A stretch of DNA of 64,000 nt from Torymus aiolomorphi (taxonomy: Eukaryota > Arthropoda > Insecta > Hymenoptera > Torymidae). Shown in pieces: positions 22,081 through 36,199 of this stretch. The notes under the pieces are model-generated. The model did not search any database and was not told where the DNA came from. It saw only the letters and a program-made list of their open reading frames with translations. The DNA lies in the NCBI GenBank assembly GCA_036365515.1, contig CM070873.1, positions 221,521,376 to 221,585,375 on the forward strand, written 5' to 3'. Made by a program: the position numbers and the translations under genes. Position 1 is the stretch's first letter. The number at the start of each line of letters is the position of its first letter.

Positions 22081-23456
22081 AGGGGAGACTGGGGTAAAAC
22101 TGGATACTGGGGCAAAATCGGAATTCTCAATTTCTCGGTTACTACTTACGCGATCTATATAATAGCTATGGTATCTCTTTGAGAATGTTCCTATTATCAT
22201 TTTGTATACGATCGGCATGTCAAAAATAGCCTCGTGTTGACTTTAGAGGAGGTCAAAGATTTCTTAGCTCGCAAGATCGTGTTCATCGTATAAACAGTTA
22301 TACTACGTATAATCTTCCCGTAAGCAACATACTCTTTCAATACGTAGATAACTTTATTATTTATTTTATAATAAATAAGTAGGAGCAATTCCGTTTCTCA
22401 ATTTTACTTTTAATTGCAAAAAATTAATAATTACTTTTCTTTCGAACTTTCGGGTAAAACCGGATACTTTAGGTTGGGATAAAACCGGATAGTTTATTTT
22501 CTCTTTTCCTTTAATGTAATGATAAAATAAACTAATAACATACATTTAGTACTCTGTTCATGCATTATATATGTATATATATATATCAAATTTATTCGTT
22601 TTTTGGTACAGAAATACGTAAATATATTAGAAAGTCCTCCCGGCAAAGATAGTGAGAAGAAAATATGACTTCAGCGATTTTTTTATAAAAAACGTGAATT
22701 TATAATTATTAATAAAAGATTTCTTCATTCAACAACGTTTTTACATCTTTGTATTATTTCTAGAATGTCGAATGCCACTTAAAATTCATTTTGGAAAGAA
22801 TAATGAAAGTATCCGGTTTTACCCAGACAATTTTTTTACGGGATAAAATCAGATACTTTCGTAAATTTCTAATAACATTATTTACAAATATTTTTTTGGC
22901 TGACCAAGTCGATTTTCTGTTAGGGTGACTTCACCAGTGAATGAACGAATAAAAATGGATTAAAAGCAAAAATCTTTTTTAATTAGTATTTTAAAATCTC
23001 CAAACTTTACGTCAGTGACAAAATTTTAGATAAAGAATAAAAGTAGACATTTTGTTTAAAAGAAATCTGTAAATATCTTCTAAAAACACCAGTAAATGAA
23101 CACGCGATCTTAGTATCTAAATACGTTTCGCCAGTGAATAAACACTCAATAGCGGCGATTTTATGATTTTATTCTTAACAAGATAATTTCTTTTATTCAG
23201 AATCTTTATGTAAAATGAAATAAAAATTTTCAAAGATTCGAAAATTATCGTCATGTTAGATAAACAGTACATAGAAAGCTTGATATTTTCATATATTTAA
23301 AGAAAATGTTCGTTAACTGGTGACTGTTCGGATATTCGTGAAGTCACCCTACTTGAATGCAAACTAAAAATAATTCTAGTATTAAATATTATTATTTTGT
23401 TATCTATTTTTAATAAACGATTTCCAAAAAGTATCCGGTTTTACTCCAGTCCCCCC
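22081..23456. mobile_element. 1.4-kb TIR element with GGGGAGACTGGGG ends
   Basis: The left end reads aggggagactggggtaaaac then tggatact; the reverse complement of the right end reads aggggggactggagtaaaac then cggatact, about 25 of 28 matching. TA lies on each outer side (aaaaTAgggg and ccccTAtaca), suggesting a TA target duplication. The end motif 'taaaaccggatact' recurs inside (about 22452-22490 and 22808-22858) in both orientations. There is no transposase; its open frames are short and AT-rich. It contains a second element at 22921-23351. Confidence 0.65.
22921..23351. mobile_element. Nested element with TAGGGTGACTTCAC ends
   Basis: Inverted ends tagggtgacttcaccagtga (left) and tcgtgaagtcaccctac (right) bound 431 bp. 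The internal motif 'ccagtgaatgaac' recurs in degenerate form (ccagtaaatgaacac at about 23090, ccagtgaataaacac at about 23132, and an inverted gttaactggtgac at about 23313). It sits inside the larger GGGGAGAC element. Confidence 0.6.
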
Positions 23457-25285
<1,829 letters not shown>

Positions 25286-25443
25286 TAGGGGGTATCCCTC
25301 TACTCGCTTCGCTCGTCATCCCCCAATTAGAATTTAGAAAATATATTTAATTTAATCTAGAGTGTAATATATTAAATTTAGTGTAGGTTTCTATTTTTTC
25401 AAAGAAATATCATTTTTCAATTAAGCATGTACTTTTAATAAGT

Positions 25444-25445
<2 letters not shown>

Positions 25446-25521
<76 letters not shown>
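25446..25521 (+). repeat. (CT)n microsatellite
   Basis: About 76 bp of perfect CT, leading directly into the degenerate CT minisatellite. Confidence 0.95.
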
Positions 25522-25523
<2 letters not shown>

Positions 25524-25845
25524 ACTCTGTATCTACATCCCTGTCTCCACGTCTCGGTCTCTACATTTCTGTTTCTACGTCTGTCTCCACGTCTCTGTCT
25601 CTGCGCCTCCGTGCGTACGTGTCTATGTCTACGTCTCTACGCCCCTGTTTCTACGTTTCTGTCTCTAATCTCTCTCTCTAGGTCTCTGTCTTTATGTCTC
25701 TGTCTCTATATCTCTGTCTCTAATCTCTGTCTCTGCGTCTCTGTCTCTACATCTCTGCCTCTACATCCCTGTCTCTACGCCTCTATCTATATGCCTCCCT
25801 GTTTACGTTTCTGTCTCTACGTCCCTGATTATACGTTTCTGTCTC

Positions 25846-25887
<42 letters not shown>

Positions 25888-26767
25888 GTCTCTGTCTTTA
25901 CGTGTATGTCTTACATTTGTCTCTAATCTCTGTCTGTACGTCTCTATCTCGACTTCTCTGCCTTTACGTCTCTGTCTCTACATCTCTATTTCTACTCCTC
26001 CGTCTCTACTTTTCCGTCTATACGTCTCTGTCTCTACGTCTTTGTCTTTACGCCTCCGTGTCTACATGACTGTCTCTACGTCTCGATCTTTACGTATCTG
26101 TTTCTACGTTTCCGTATCTAATTTCTCTCTTTCTACGTCTCTGTCTTTAAGTCTCTGCCTCTACATCCTTGTCTTTAATCTCTGTCTCTGCGTCTCTGTC
26201 TCTACTTCTCTATCTCTACACCTCTGTCTCTCCAACTTTGTCTCTATGTCTCTGTCGCTCAGACTCTGTCTCTACGTCTGTCTCTATGTCTGTCGCTCCG
26301 ACTCTGTGTTTACGTCTCTGTCTCTATGTCTCTCTCTACGAGCCTGTCTTTACGACTTTGTCTCAACGTCTCTTTCTCTACATCTCGGTCTCTATGTCTG
26401 TCTCTACGTTTTTTTCTACCTCTCTATCTCTACGTCTCTGTCTCTACGTTTCTGTTTCTACGTCTCTGTCTCCACGTCTCTGCCTCTATGTCTTTGATTC
26501 TCCGACTCGGTCACTACGCCTCCGTGTCTAAATGTGTGTCTCTACGTCTCTGACTCCACGTCTCTGTCTCCACGTCTGTCTCTCCGACTATGTCTCAATG
26601 TCTCGGTGTCTCTGTCTCCGACTCTGTCTGCACATCTCTGTCTCTATATCTTTGTCTCTACGCGTCTGTCTCTATGACTCTGTCTCTATGTCTCTGTCTC
26701 CACGTCTCTATCTCTCCGACTACGTCTCTATGTCTCTGTGTCTCCGACTCTGTCTCTACGTCTCTAA
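25522..26767 (+). repeat. Degenerate CT-rich minisatellite, 'gtctctacgtct' type
   Basis: About 1.25 kb of variants of gtctctacgtctctgtctct with units of about 6 and 12 bp and internal (CT)n at about 25850-25885. The long Ser/Leu/Cys open frames are translations of the repeat. On the minus strand it is AGAGAC-rich. Confidence 0.92.
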
Positions 26768-26937
26768 GTAAACAGTTAGTAACTGTTTAAATAATGACAT
26801 TATTTTGAGGGTTGGCTGAGGAGGCGATGAGGGGGGCTGAGGAGGGGGAGAGGGGGGGGGACTGCGACTGACACTATTTTGAAACGTCTATATAATATAG
26901 AGAGATATATGTCACTATATACAAGCTTGAATATTAT

Positions 26938-27467
26938 ATATATGAAGAAATCCAGAATTAATTTCAACTTTACGCGTCCCGAGAACCGGTCAACATTTTT
27001 TGAAGGCATATTTTCCGGGTGCGTTTTTTCTTCTATCTTATGTTACAAAGTATACGGGAAAAATCATGTAAAATTAAAAACGTCTTTGTCTCACATATTT
27101 TTTTAAATTTCAAACTTTTGAAGAAAATGGCAAAAACGCCCTTTCTTTAAACCTCAGTCATTTAGCCCGATAACATTCTACTCATAGTTTCAAAAAGAAG
27201 TTGAAACTAAAAATAAAAAGAGCTTCCATTCTCTTTTTTGAAAATTAAAAAAATGTTGATTCCTTCAAAAGTTATAAGGGTTTGAAGTTGAACGTCAAAA
27301 ATGTGAGATAAAAGCGTTTTTAATAATTGTACAAGATCTTTCCCGTATACTTTGTGACATAAGAAGTAAGAAAAAACGCGTCCGGAAAATATGCCTTTAA
27401 TAAAAATAGTGACCGGTTTTGGGGACGCCTAAAGTTGAAATTAATTCTGGATTTCCTCATATATGTG
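26938..27467. mobile_element. 0.53-kb inverted-repeat element
   Basis: Arms of about 180-195 bp (26938-27117 and 27268-27464) pair imperfectly: 'gaagaaatccagaattaatt' on the left against 'aattaattctggatttcctc' on the right, then the 'catattttccgg' and 'caaagtatacggg' segments against their complements. The centre (27118-27267) is AT-rich. It is non-coding and MITE-like or foldback-like. Confidence 0.7.
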
Positions 27468-29090
27468 ATCAACACATACTTTGGTAGAAATTAAGACTTT
27501 TTCATTTTGATGTTACGTGTATTTTTAAATATGTATTTTAAAAATATTTTTTCAAAAAAATATTTATTACTCATCCTTTCTTCAATATCTCCAATTTTCC
27601 AATAATATCAGTAAGTACGACAAACATAATCAAATTTCAGCATTATTTTATTTTCAATTTATCTTCAATCTTATAATATAGCCACTAATTTAATAAACAT
27701 CTACTCAAATGAAAAAATTAAAGCGTATTGATCAATCATTTTTTAACATAAAAAAATTTCTAAATATTTGATATTAAAAGAAAATATTTGTTCAAATATT
27801 ACTACGAATGTAACTAGCGGTTTTCAGTCTAGAGATTAAGTACAAGAGCGGGCCGGAACGCTGATAGCACGTCAAGATACAGCTCGTAAAAAAGCTTCGC
27901 CGCGGCGACTGCATATAAAACAAAAAGTAATTAGCTGAAAAGGTGCGTTATTCGGTAAACGCATAGAAGTGAAAAAGCAATTTGCCAGGTTATTTTCTCC
28001 GCGAGTGCAGCGCGATATGGCACTTTCACCTCCCCCCCTCCCCCTCTCTCCTTTCTTTCGCTGGCGTCAGGCTATATTAGGGCCCTCACGCGCGATAAGA
28101 ATCTAAGACAAAGGGTCTCTCGCTCGTGAGGAGCTCGCGCGAAATTTGGAGGTCGTACGCGAGTGATTGAATGCGGATGTGCGTGTGTGCAGTAGTCGCG
28201 GCGTGTGCACGAGACAGGCCGGCTGAAGCCGAGCCGCGGCTGATGGGGCGGGATGAGGGAGGACGGAGACGGCAACGAAGCAGCAGCGCCAGGGTGAATC
28301 GAGCGAAATTGGAGAAACCCCCCCCTGCGACGTATTGCGCCGGGGCGGACGGCGTAGGCCGCGATACCATCAGCCCTTTCTGGGAATTTCGCATAAAATA
28401 GGACGCATTATTACGCGCCCGCGTCGCGTTACACGCCCTGACGCGCGCACCATTGCTGCCACCGCACCGCACACTTTCACAATTAAGTGTGCAAATGTAT
28501 TTCGGGGAAGGGACGGACTTTATACGCAGGTGTCGTTCGCTGACTTTTCACATTTTTCTTATTTATTTATTTATTTATTTTTTTTTGAGTGCGAGTTATT
28601 TAAACGTTTTAATGGTATATTAGTCATTTATTATTTGTACAATAGTAAAGGATTTCAAAATTTTTGTAAAGTGTCATATTCATGTCAATGTATGGAACAT
28701 AAAAGAAATTCGCTTTTTTTAACTTTGTAACATATAACGAAAAAGGCTTTATTTAACTTACTGTATGTACAAATACATACGAACATTTATTTTTCGTGAT
28801 ATACAACAAGCGCCCGGTTTAACCAGAGCAAACGATTCGGCAACTGCGAAATTTATGCACCCCTGTGCTATAGTACCTATACTGGCGCGCCCAACATCGT
28901 GGTGGTTCACGAATATGGCCGAAAACTACCTCATGTGGTCAGTCTCAATTTCCGCTGTGAGAAAAAAGATAATTTATGATAGAATCTATATAGATGCAGT
29001 GTGTGCATGATACAGAAGCCATCTTTAGATATCAGCGAAGAAATGTTGTTATTTTGCGTTTACACAAATATAAATTGTAAAATCAACTGA
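27468..29090. other. Non-coding stretch including a CpG island (27.83-28.5 kb)
   Basis: The first 350 bp is AT-rich, followed by a CpG-rich, CCCCTC-containing patch and an AT-rich tail with a (TTTA)n run at about 28560-28583. Open frames at 28086-28472 and 28335-28730 show no recognised domain. Confidence 0.4.
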
Positions 29091-29099
29091 ATTAGTGAA

Positions 29100-29350
29100 G
29101 TATTAATTCCATTTTTCTAAAAATGGAAATTCTACTTTTCAAGAATGAAGATTCTACTTTTTAAGAATGGTTTTTATTTTTCAAAATGGAAATTCTACTT
29201 TTTAAAAATGGAGGGATAGGGATATATATATATATATATATATATCCCTATATTATATAGTTGTAAGGCTCAAAATGGGAACCTACCCCTCCACGCCCCT
29301 CCACCGACCCCGCCACTTACCCGTCCACCTACCCCTCCACCTATCCCTCC
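29100..29350. repeat. Cluster of short repeats
   Basis: Degenerate 'tctactttttaagaatgg' units at about 29110-29215, a gggatatatatat...atatccc palindrome (about 29217-29250), then a cccctccac(c)tac-type 10-12-bp pyrimidine repeat (29283-29350). Confidence 0.7.
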
Positions 29351-29397
29351 ATATCCAATCCATTCCTCATATTATGCTAAAAATTTTATATAGTGTG

Positions 29398-29780
29398 TTT
29401 CCGGATTCGCTGGTAATGAATCAGAAATCAGATTTTGAGAATTCAAGATGGCGGATCGATGATGGCGGCCAAATATTGAAATATTACTGGATCTTGCTGA
29501 AAAATGTATGTACGGGATTTCTGGATTCGATGATTACGAATCTGAACTCAGATTTTCAAAATTCAAAATGTCGGATCAAAGATGGATGCCAAATATTCAA
29601 ATATTACTGGATTTTGCTGAAAATTGTATATTGTGGGTTTCCGGATTCACTGATTAGAAATCTGAACGCAGATTTTGTAAATACAAAATGGCGGACAAAA
29701 ATTGAAATATTACTGGATAATGCTGGAAATTGTATATAGGGGTATCTGATTTCGCTGATCACGAGTCTGAACTCTATATT
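29398..29780 (+). repeat. Tandem repeat of about 120 bp, roughly 3.3 copies
   Basis: The unit starts ttccggattcgctg and contains 'aatctgaactcagatttt', 'caaaatggcgga' and 'aaatattactgga'. Starts near 29399, 29518 and 29638 give a period of 119-120, with a partial, shortened copy from about 29740. A 154-codon frame runs through the units because the period is a multiple of three in two of them; it is not considered coding. Confidence 0.8.
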
Positions 29781-32700
29781 TAGTATATGTAGAATAGAAA
29801 TTTCGACATCGATTGAATTCGACCACAAAAGTTTCTTCTTAAAAACGGCAGTAATATTTTACATCTTATTTTTTGAAAAATCTGTTATATGTTTATATAC
29901 TATTTTTATGCCTAACCCGTTTGTTCCGAAGGAAACCATGCAGCAGCATATAAGGCTCGATTTTTTAATAAATATACCTATTATAAAATAATATATTGGA
30001 CTCGAATCTGTATGATAATCAATAGAATTTGTTCTCTTTACTTTAAAGAATGTAATGAAACACTGCAACTTACGTACATACTCCTTATGTTGCCACATGT
30101 TATTCTTGGAAGCGAAAGGGTTACGGAGATATTATAAACAAATAAGCAAACCCTAAAAAGCAAACATTTTTTTACGAATAACATTTTTCTGCTCCATGAA
30201 AAATTACACCAATAAATTAATCTTAATTAACCGAAGGGATACGTAGAATTAGTTCTTATCTTTTATGCATGCCAATGTCGATGTTAAATCGATAATGGTT
30301 TATGTTTTGCCAAGATGCAGAAAGAAACGAAGTTTGAGTAACTTCAATGTGGCGTGCGCATACCTGCTGCTCGGTCGCACGATCGTGCAGGCAACAACTT
30401 CAACTTTTTTCTCCAGAATTTCGCTTCTTCACAGGTTTACAAACGAGTTTTCGTCTGATTCCTGCAAGATTACCATTAAAATGATTACAGTTCCGCAGGC
30501 CGATTCTTCAAACTTACGGGTTGAAAATAAAAAACATGACTGGTAAATTGAAAATTGTGAAGTCTTAAACCAGTTTATGGATTTCGTTATCTAACAAGTA
30601 AATGGTATAATCACGAATTTAAAAAAACAACGAAGTTTAATAGTTTCAAAAATGTTAAACGTTTGCTATATATTTTTAAGTTAAACTTAAATTTCATTAA
30701 TTTTACGAAAATTAAAAAAGGAATGAATAAATGTTACATGAATTTAAATTATTCACTGTCAACAGATTTACAAGTGCGGACCATCGCACAATAAGTCTTT
30801 TGTCCCCGTCTATACACGGGAATAAGAAGGCAGAAGACGGAGCTTTGATGGCACTTAAATACCGCGATATCACGTAACTGTATCGCAAATTCCTCCTGCG
30901 GGCACTAGGCAAAAGCCCAAGACTCGGCAATTTTGAAGTTTCCGAGCTAGCGCTGGCGAATCCTGCACTTACTTTCTCTTTCTTCTTGAACCGGCAAGAG
31001 GCACGCACGGCCGGGATAAATCGTCATCTGTGAGTTATCGGGCAGGTTGTTCTCTCTCTTCCCTATAGGTAGACTCGCGGCATTATATACACGGCTAACC
31101 CCTTAATCTTGGGGAAGTGTACGAAGCGGCCTGTCCCTCTCTCTCTCTCTCTCTGTTCGTATATGGGAGGCTACTTTATACTTAGCCTACCTGGGCTCTC
31201 GGAAGGGAGGTATTACGGGGTTACTAAAGTATTGTATGGCCTCCCCCAAGCCCCATAAGGATAGCCCTCAGGCACGCACCCCATGTTCGTTATCTTCGTG
31301 CGTATGCAGTTTTTTGCGCTTGTGCGTGCGTGCGCTGTGCAGCCCTATGCAGTGAAGGTGAAGGGGGCATCGGGTAACACGGGCAGGCAGCCAGCCGAGC
31401 GACCAGACAGCGTCACACACGTACGGACACCCACACACATACCCATACCCCCCACGTATGTGTGTATATCAGCCCCCCCGACAAGCGCGACCTGCCGCAC
31501 CTCGTTCCTCGTTCTGCCGCGCGTGAGCGCGAGTCATCCTAATGCTGTATAATTGAATGACGATCAGCGAGACAAAACGGCTCGGGGCTTTCATTTACTG
31601 TCTCTTAGATGCTTTCTTTCGTTTTAAACGATTTTTCACTTCGAAAGTAAGATTCTATTAGCTTTATAAGTATTTTATTCCTTTTGTATATTTTCATTGC
31701 ATGCTTACGGATATTCTTTTTTTCTTCTTTGTAATATGACACTAAATTCTGCACTCCTTCCTAAAGTTTCATTAAAATATGCACATAAACTAAGGAGACA
31801 GTCTTGAATTTGCTAAATAAATTCGATACCAATCTCCTTTAGGAGATCAAATTTCCTCTTCTAAAAATCGACTTTCTTTTCTTTCAAAGTTCTTTTTTAA
31901 CGCATAAGAGATACTTAAAATTAATTCAAAGGTCGATGTTACGCAGTTTCTTATATTCGCTTTATTTTTATCAAATATATCGGTAAATTGTTTACTTGTT
32001 CATTTGAAAAAATAATATTAGTTTATATTTCGTTATTTATTCTTGTGAAGTGGGGAAAAGGTAAAAATAACTTCTAGATGAAAATTTAACATCATTTTAT
32101 TCATATTGTATCGGCCACTATCTAGTACCCAGGTGCTAATAAGTGTACATAGCAGAATCGGAACACTGTGGACAAGTGCAGAATATGATTCGATCAAATA
32201 TAAGAGGAATTCTGTAGAAAATATCTTCGTAACAATTTTTAATATACATGAACAATTATTTGAACCCATGGAATAGAGTTGTGGCATTTTTTAACCGAAG
32301 ATTAATTGTTCTCATGGAAATTTAACTCGGCAAAAATGAATGAAAAGCAATAATGCAAATTAATGCAAATTTCTGAAATTGAATGTACCTCCATGAAGTT
32401 TAATTAATGTACATTAAATTTCAAAAAATTTCTAACAATGTAACGATTAGTTAATATTACGCTCTCAAAGACACAAATAAATTTTGCAAAACGTGAAAAT
32501 TAAAGTAAACGAAAAGAGCTTTTCGTTTAAGCTAAGCTTTTAATTTAAGCTAAGAACAGTTGAAAACCGAAGTTCCTGTATAAAGTTACAAGCATTAAAA
32601 AATGATGAAATATCAGAAAAGAAATAATCAAAGCACACATTATACGTAAATTATCGTCTTCACCATTCCCAAATTCTCGTAACGTTAATATTTTGTAATC

Positions 32701-35700
32701 ATTAGTGATCGCTTTTCGTGCATTTATGATCTATAGAACGACAAAAAAATTGAGGCAAAGGTGTCAATTTTTCTTTTATGTTTTTGAAACATCGAAAAGT
32801 GAATTTCTTCTAGAATTTCTCATAAACATCTCACGTCAAATGTTTCAAAACATAGATTGACAAAGTTATATAAGAAAATAAAATAGGGAAAACAGTCACG
32901 AGGTTGAAAGTTATTTTGGCGACCTCGCCTTGCTTTCTACAGCTCAATTAACATTCTCTAAACTATTTCAGTATATTCTTTGAACCTTGAAGAAAACAAA
33001 TCTGTATGTCGCCCGGCTCATAAAACCTCTTAGCGGCCTACTATAATCGAAAATAAAATATCATCTTTTTTTATCGATATCGGCTACCCGATCGTTGCTT
33101 GAAAATGACCTTGCATTATACATTGGGTATATAGTCTAAAATAACTTGTATTTTTCATTGTATTTATATGTTAGAAAGAGTGAATAGATAAAAATTTTAA
33201 TCATATCAAATAAACAGTGTAAATAAAATTCTATTAATTTTCAAGAAAAATTTCTTTTCTGTTAATTTTCTTTTCTTAAATGTTAATTTTTTTCTATCAG
33301 CATTGTATGTTACGGCTGAAAAAACTACCAGGGCCGGTACTAAGCTATACTTTCTCCAAATAAAATTCTTATATTTATTAATAAATATCTTACATTTAAA
33401 ATCCCATTTTCACTTTACATATTTAAGAAATATTTCCAACCTTAAAAGTGGTAAAACAATTTTTATATAATTTTCAAAGCGAGAAAACTATTTGCGCGCA
33501 ACTGTTTAGCCGCCTGGTCTCCAATTAGCATGTTAATGCTTAGTCTCGGCGTTGCGGCGCGGCGTCCAGGCAGGAAATCATCTCGTCGCCGAAAGCTGCC
33601 CGGTATAGCATTCGACGCGACATACCGCGAGTGCTTCGGAGCTAAACCTAGAGTGCTCGAAATACATCGCGAAGTTAATTCAAGTACATCGCCTTCGCTG
33701 TATCTACGCTGCCTTGTCTTGTATTCTGCTCGTCCCCTGTGTTCCGCGATGCTAACTGAATCGCTTGCACTAACGACCAATCGCGTTAAAACGCTTAAAC
33801 GATGGTCTATTGGCCACCGTAATACATATAGTATATTTTATTTTATAACGCGTATTTTTAAATTTTCTAATAATCATGAATTAGATGATAAAATTAATTT
33901 CGTGTATGTTATGATAATTTTTTCTCGAATCAATAGACTCTCCCGTAAATGGTGAAGTTTCAAACTTAATATTTCGATTTCCAAAACATCAAGAATAACA
34001 TTGGCAATATTCTAGCGATGAACGGTGCGTAAACAAAAAAACGTATTGGCGACAAACCGAGATTGGCAACAATGCTCTCGTGACACGATCGTACACTCTG
34101 CACCCCAAACCAGAAGCTTATCTTCATTCTTTCTCTGCTTTCAACTTTTCGCGACCCTCGTGGCGCGTTGCAAGCTTCAAGTCATTATCCCCTCGTCTGC
34201 TTTAAACGAGCTCTTCAAACCAAGGGCCTCCTCGTTCGCGGTTAAGAGTCATCACTTTTCCACATTTGCGCTCCTCCGCTCTTTTTTCCTCTTGATCAGC
34301 TCAAGCTCGATGTAGTACAAATATACGTATAGCAGATAATTCTCTTTTTATTAATTATAGAAATTTCAAATATAAGGAAATTTGAACTATAACAAAAATA
34401 GTAATGCTTAGAGTGTACATATTCGGAAAACGACAGTTTTGTTTTAAATTAAATTGATTGTATATAAAAAATAATGTGTGCAATAGCTTGAAACTAAGGG
34501 TTCTTGTCTTTTTAAATAATTGTGAAAATTTTTTTAATACAGAAAAGTAGTCAACAGAATTAATTCAGCTACTATTGGTCCCATTTAATTATGATGTTTA
34601 AAATAAATTTTGAGAAGGAATTTAACATCGTTGAATGAATTGTAGTCGTTATACAACGTATATTCGTAAAAGTATTGGAGCGAGCAACAGAAACACAAAT
34701 TGTAGCCCATTAAACCTCTCTTTTCTATTGCGTTGAAGTAAGAGATTTGTCATATCTGTTCTTCTATAAATTTTGCATGTGATCCTATGAAATCGCAAAT
34801 CTCAGAATATATTAATCTCAATTACAAATATTCTGATGATAGTTCAATAACATGAAAAATATCTTATTTCATAAAACTATAAAAGAATGCACTCACAAAA
34901 ATCTAAATAATGTCAATTCCAATTTAAATATTATTTCATTTTCCTGTAAAACTTTTACTTCATGACATTATTTCACTGATAAATAATTCCACCAATGTCA
35001 TGTATTGTATTATCTTGATTAATTTTCATGCTAACTTTTTTCACAAGAATTTGTCTAAGCTGTACTTTATTTTTATAATAGGAAATCTATGAAAAACTAA
35101 GGTGTAATTATTAATATCATAACTGCTATGTTGCAAAACTGTATTTTTTAACGTTGTTTAAGTTTTTTCAAAAATAATTATATTGTATTTTCGCGTTCAA
35201 GAGATAGTGCCAAAAGTTAGTTGACTTTAAAAAGTTTAGTTCTTCACTATTTTAATAAGTACGAATTAGAAATTTCGAAATCTATCATTTTTCTAAATTC
35301 GTACAAAACATCATTAAGAAGTCGATCACCTTAAAAAATCTCTTTTATCTAGCAATTAATTAAGTCATCCTATATTGACTTTTTATGTAATCATAAGACA
35401 ATATCAGAATTCATATTTGACTTGCCTATAATATTTTTAGCAAATCTCTCTAAATCCACTAGAGAGAATTCACGAAGAGATTAACAAAAATCATTCCTCT
35501 TCGTGACCATAAGGATTAGGCCGGATCAAACTAGAGTTCATAATGAGGTAGATATTCTTCTCCTTTTTGAGCCTCACCTTTTTGAACGAGGCAGTTGTGG
35601 ACTGATTCAACTAAATATATCATAAGCCTCATCTAGGTTTGAAGACAAATAAAACATTTCAATTATATAAAAGTTGACACAACGAATTGTATTTTAAAAT

Positions 35701-35900
35701 CGTATAATATCCTGTAGCGAAATCCTTTAGAACTATTTCTATGATTTAAATTAAAAACCGGAAGAGCGAAAGTGAGGGCAATTTATTTCTCTACGACCTT
35801 GCGTATGACAAATCACGTAATGGGATATGTTGAACGAATCTAAGCAAATGCTCGATTCTGCTATGCAACCTCAACATCTCCCCTCATCACCTACAGCTCC
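29781..35900. other. Non-coding intergenic stretch
   Basis: Mostly AT-rich unique DNA with mixed CpG patches at 30780-31560, 33480-33800 and 34040-34320. A CT run is at about 31136-31154. Open frames at 33530-33955 and 31283-31552 show no domain. A short inverted pair, cacgaagaga / tcttcgtg, is near 35471-35505. No gene can be supported. Confidence 0.4.
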
Positions 35901-35911
35901 TTATATACCAG

Positions 35912-35938
35912 CTTATATATATATATATATATATATGT
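35912..35938 (+). promoter_or_regulatory. TATA-rich run upstream of a short ORF
   Basis: tatatatatatatatatatat followed by gtattataatatac lies about 125-150 bp upstream of the candidate ORF at 36064, with pyrimidine-rich DNA and a ttcagctcagctc initiator-like stretch between. It may be only a microsatellite. Confidence 0.2.
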
Positions 35939-36063
35939 ATTATAATATACTCTCCCTTTTGAACCCTCCCTCTCCTCTTGTTCAGCTCAGCTCTCACTCT
36001 CCTTCGCACATTCCGTTGTTTCTCTCTCTTTCTTTTCTCGGTTCCTCCTCGTCGTCGATTGCC

Positions 36064-36195
36064 ATGCCGGCGCTCACTCGTAAAATGCAAATCTGGGTAA
36101 TCGCCGTGCTCTTGGTGCTTACAAGGCTCGTTGAATTGATCGTAAAAGAAGGCTTAAAGTCGCCGACCGGCAACACCAAGCCTCCGCGCAGCTGA
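36064..36195 (+). CDS. Speculative 43-codon ORF with signal-peptide/anchor-like N-terminus
   Basis: ATG at 36064 (context ttgccATGc, with a second ATG at 36082 in a good aaaATG context) opens a frame with 'MQIWVIAVLLVLTRLVELIV', a hydrophobic stretch preceded by basic residues, and a short polar tail ending in PPRS before TGA. This would suit a secreted or membrane micropeptide, or a signal-peptide exon cut by a GTAAAA donor at about 36139. The opposite strand of the adjacent DNA also encodes a hydrophobic, Ala/Val-rich stretch, so composition alone might explain it. No family is recognised. Confidence 0.18.
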   Translation: MPALTRKMQIWVIAVLLVLTRLVELIVKEGLKSPTGNTKPPRS

Positions 36196-36199
36196 GGAC

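Noticed and set aside
25611..26790. Several long Ser/Leu/Cys open frames
   Set aside because: Translations of the CT minisatellite in overlapping frames; no domain or splice evidence.
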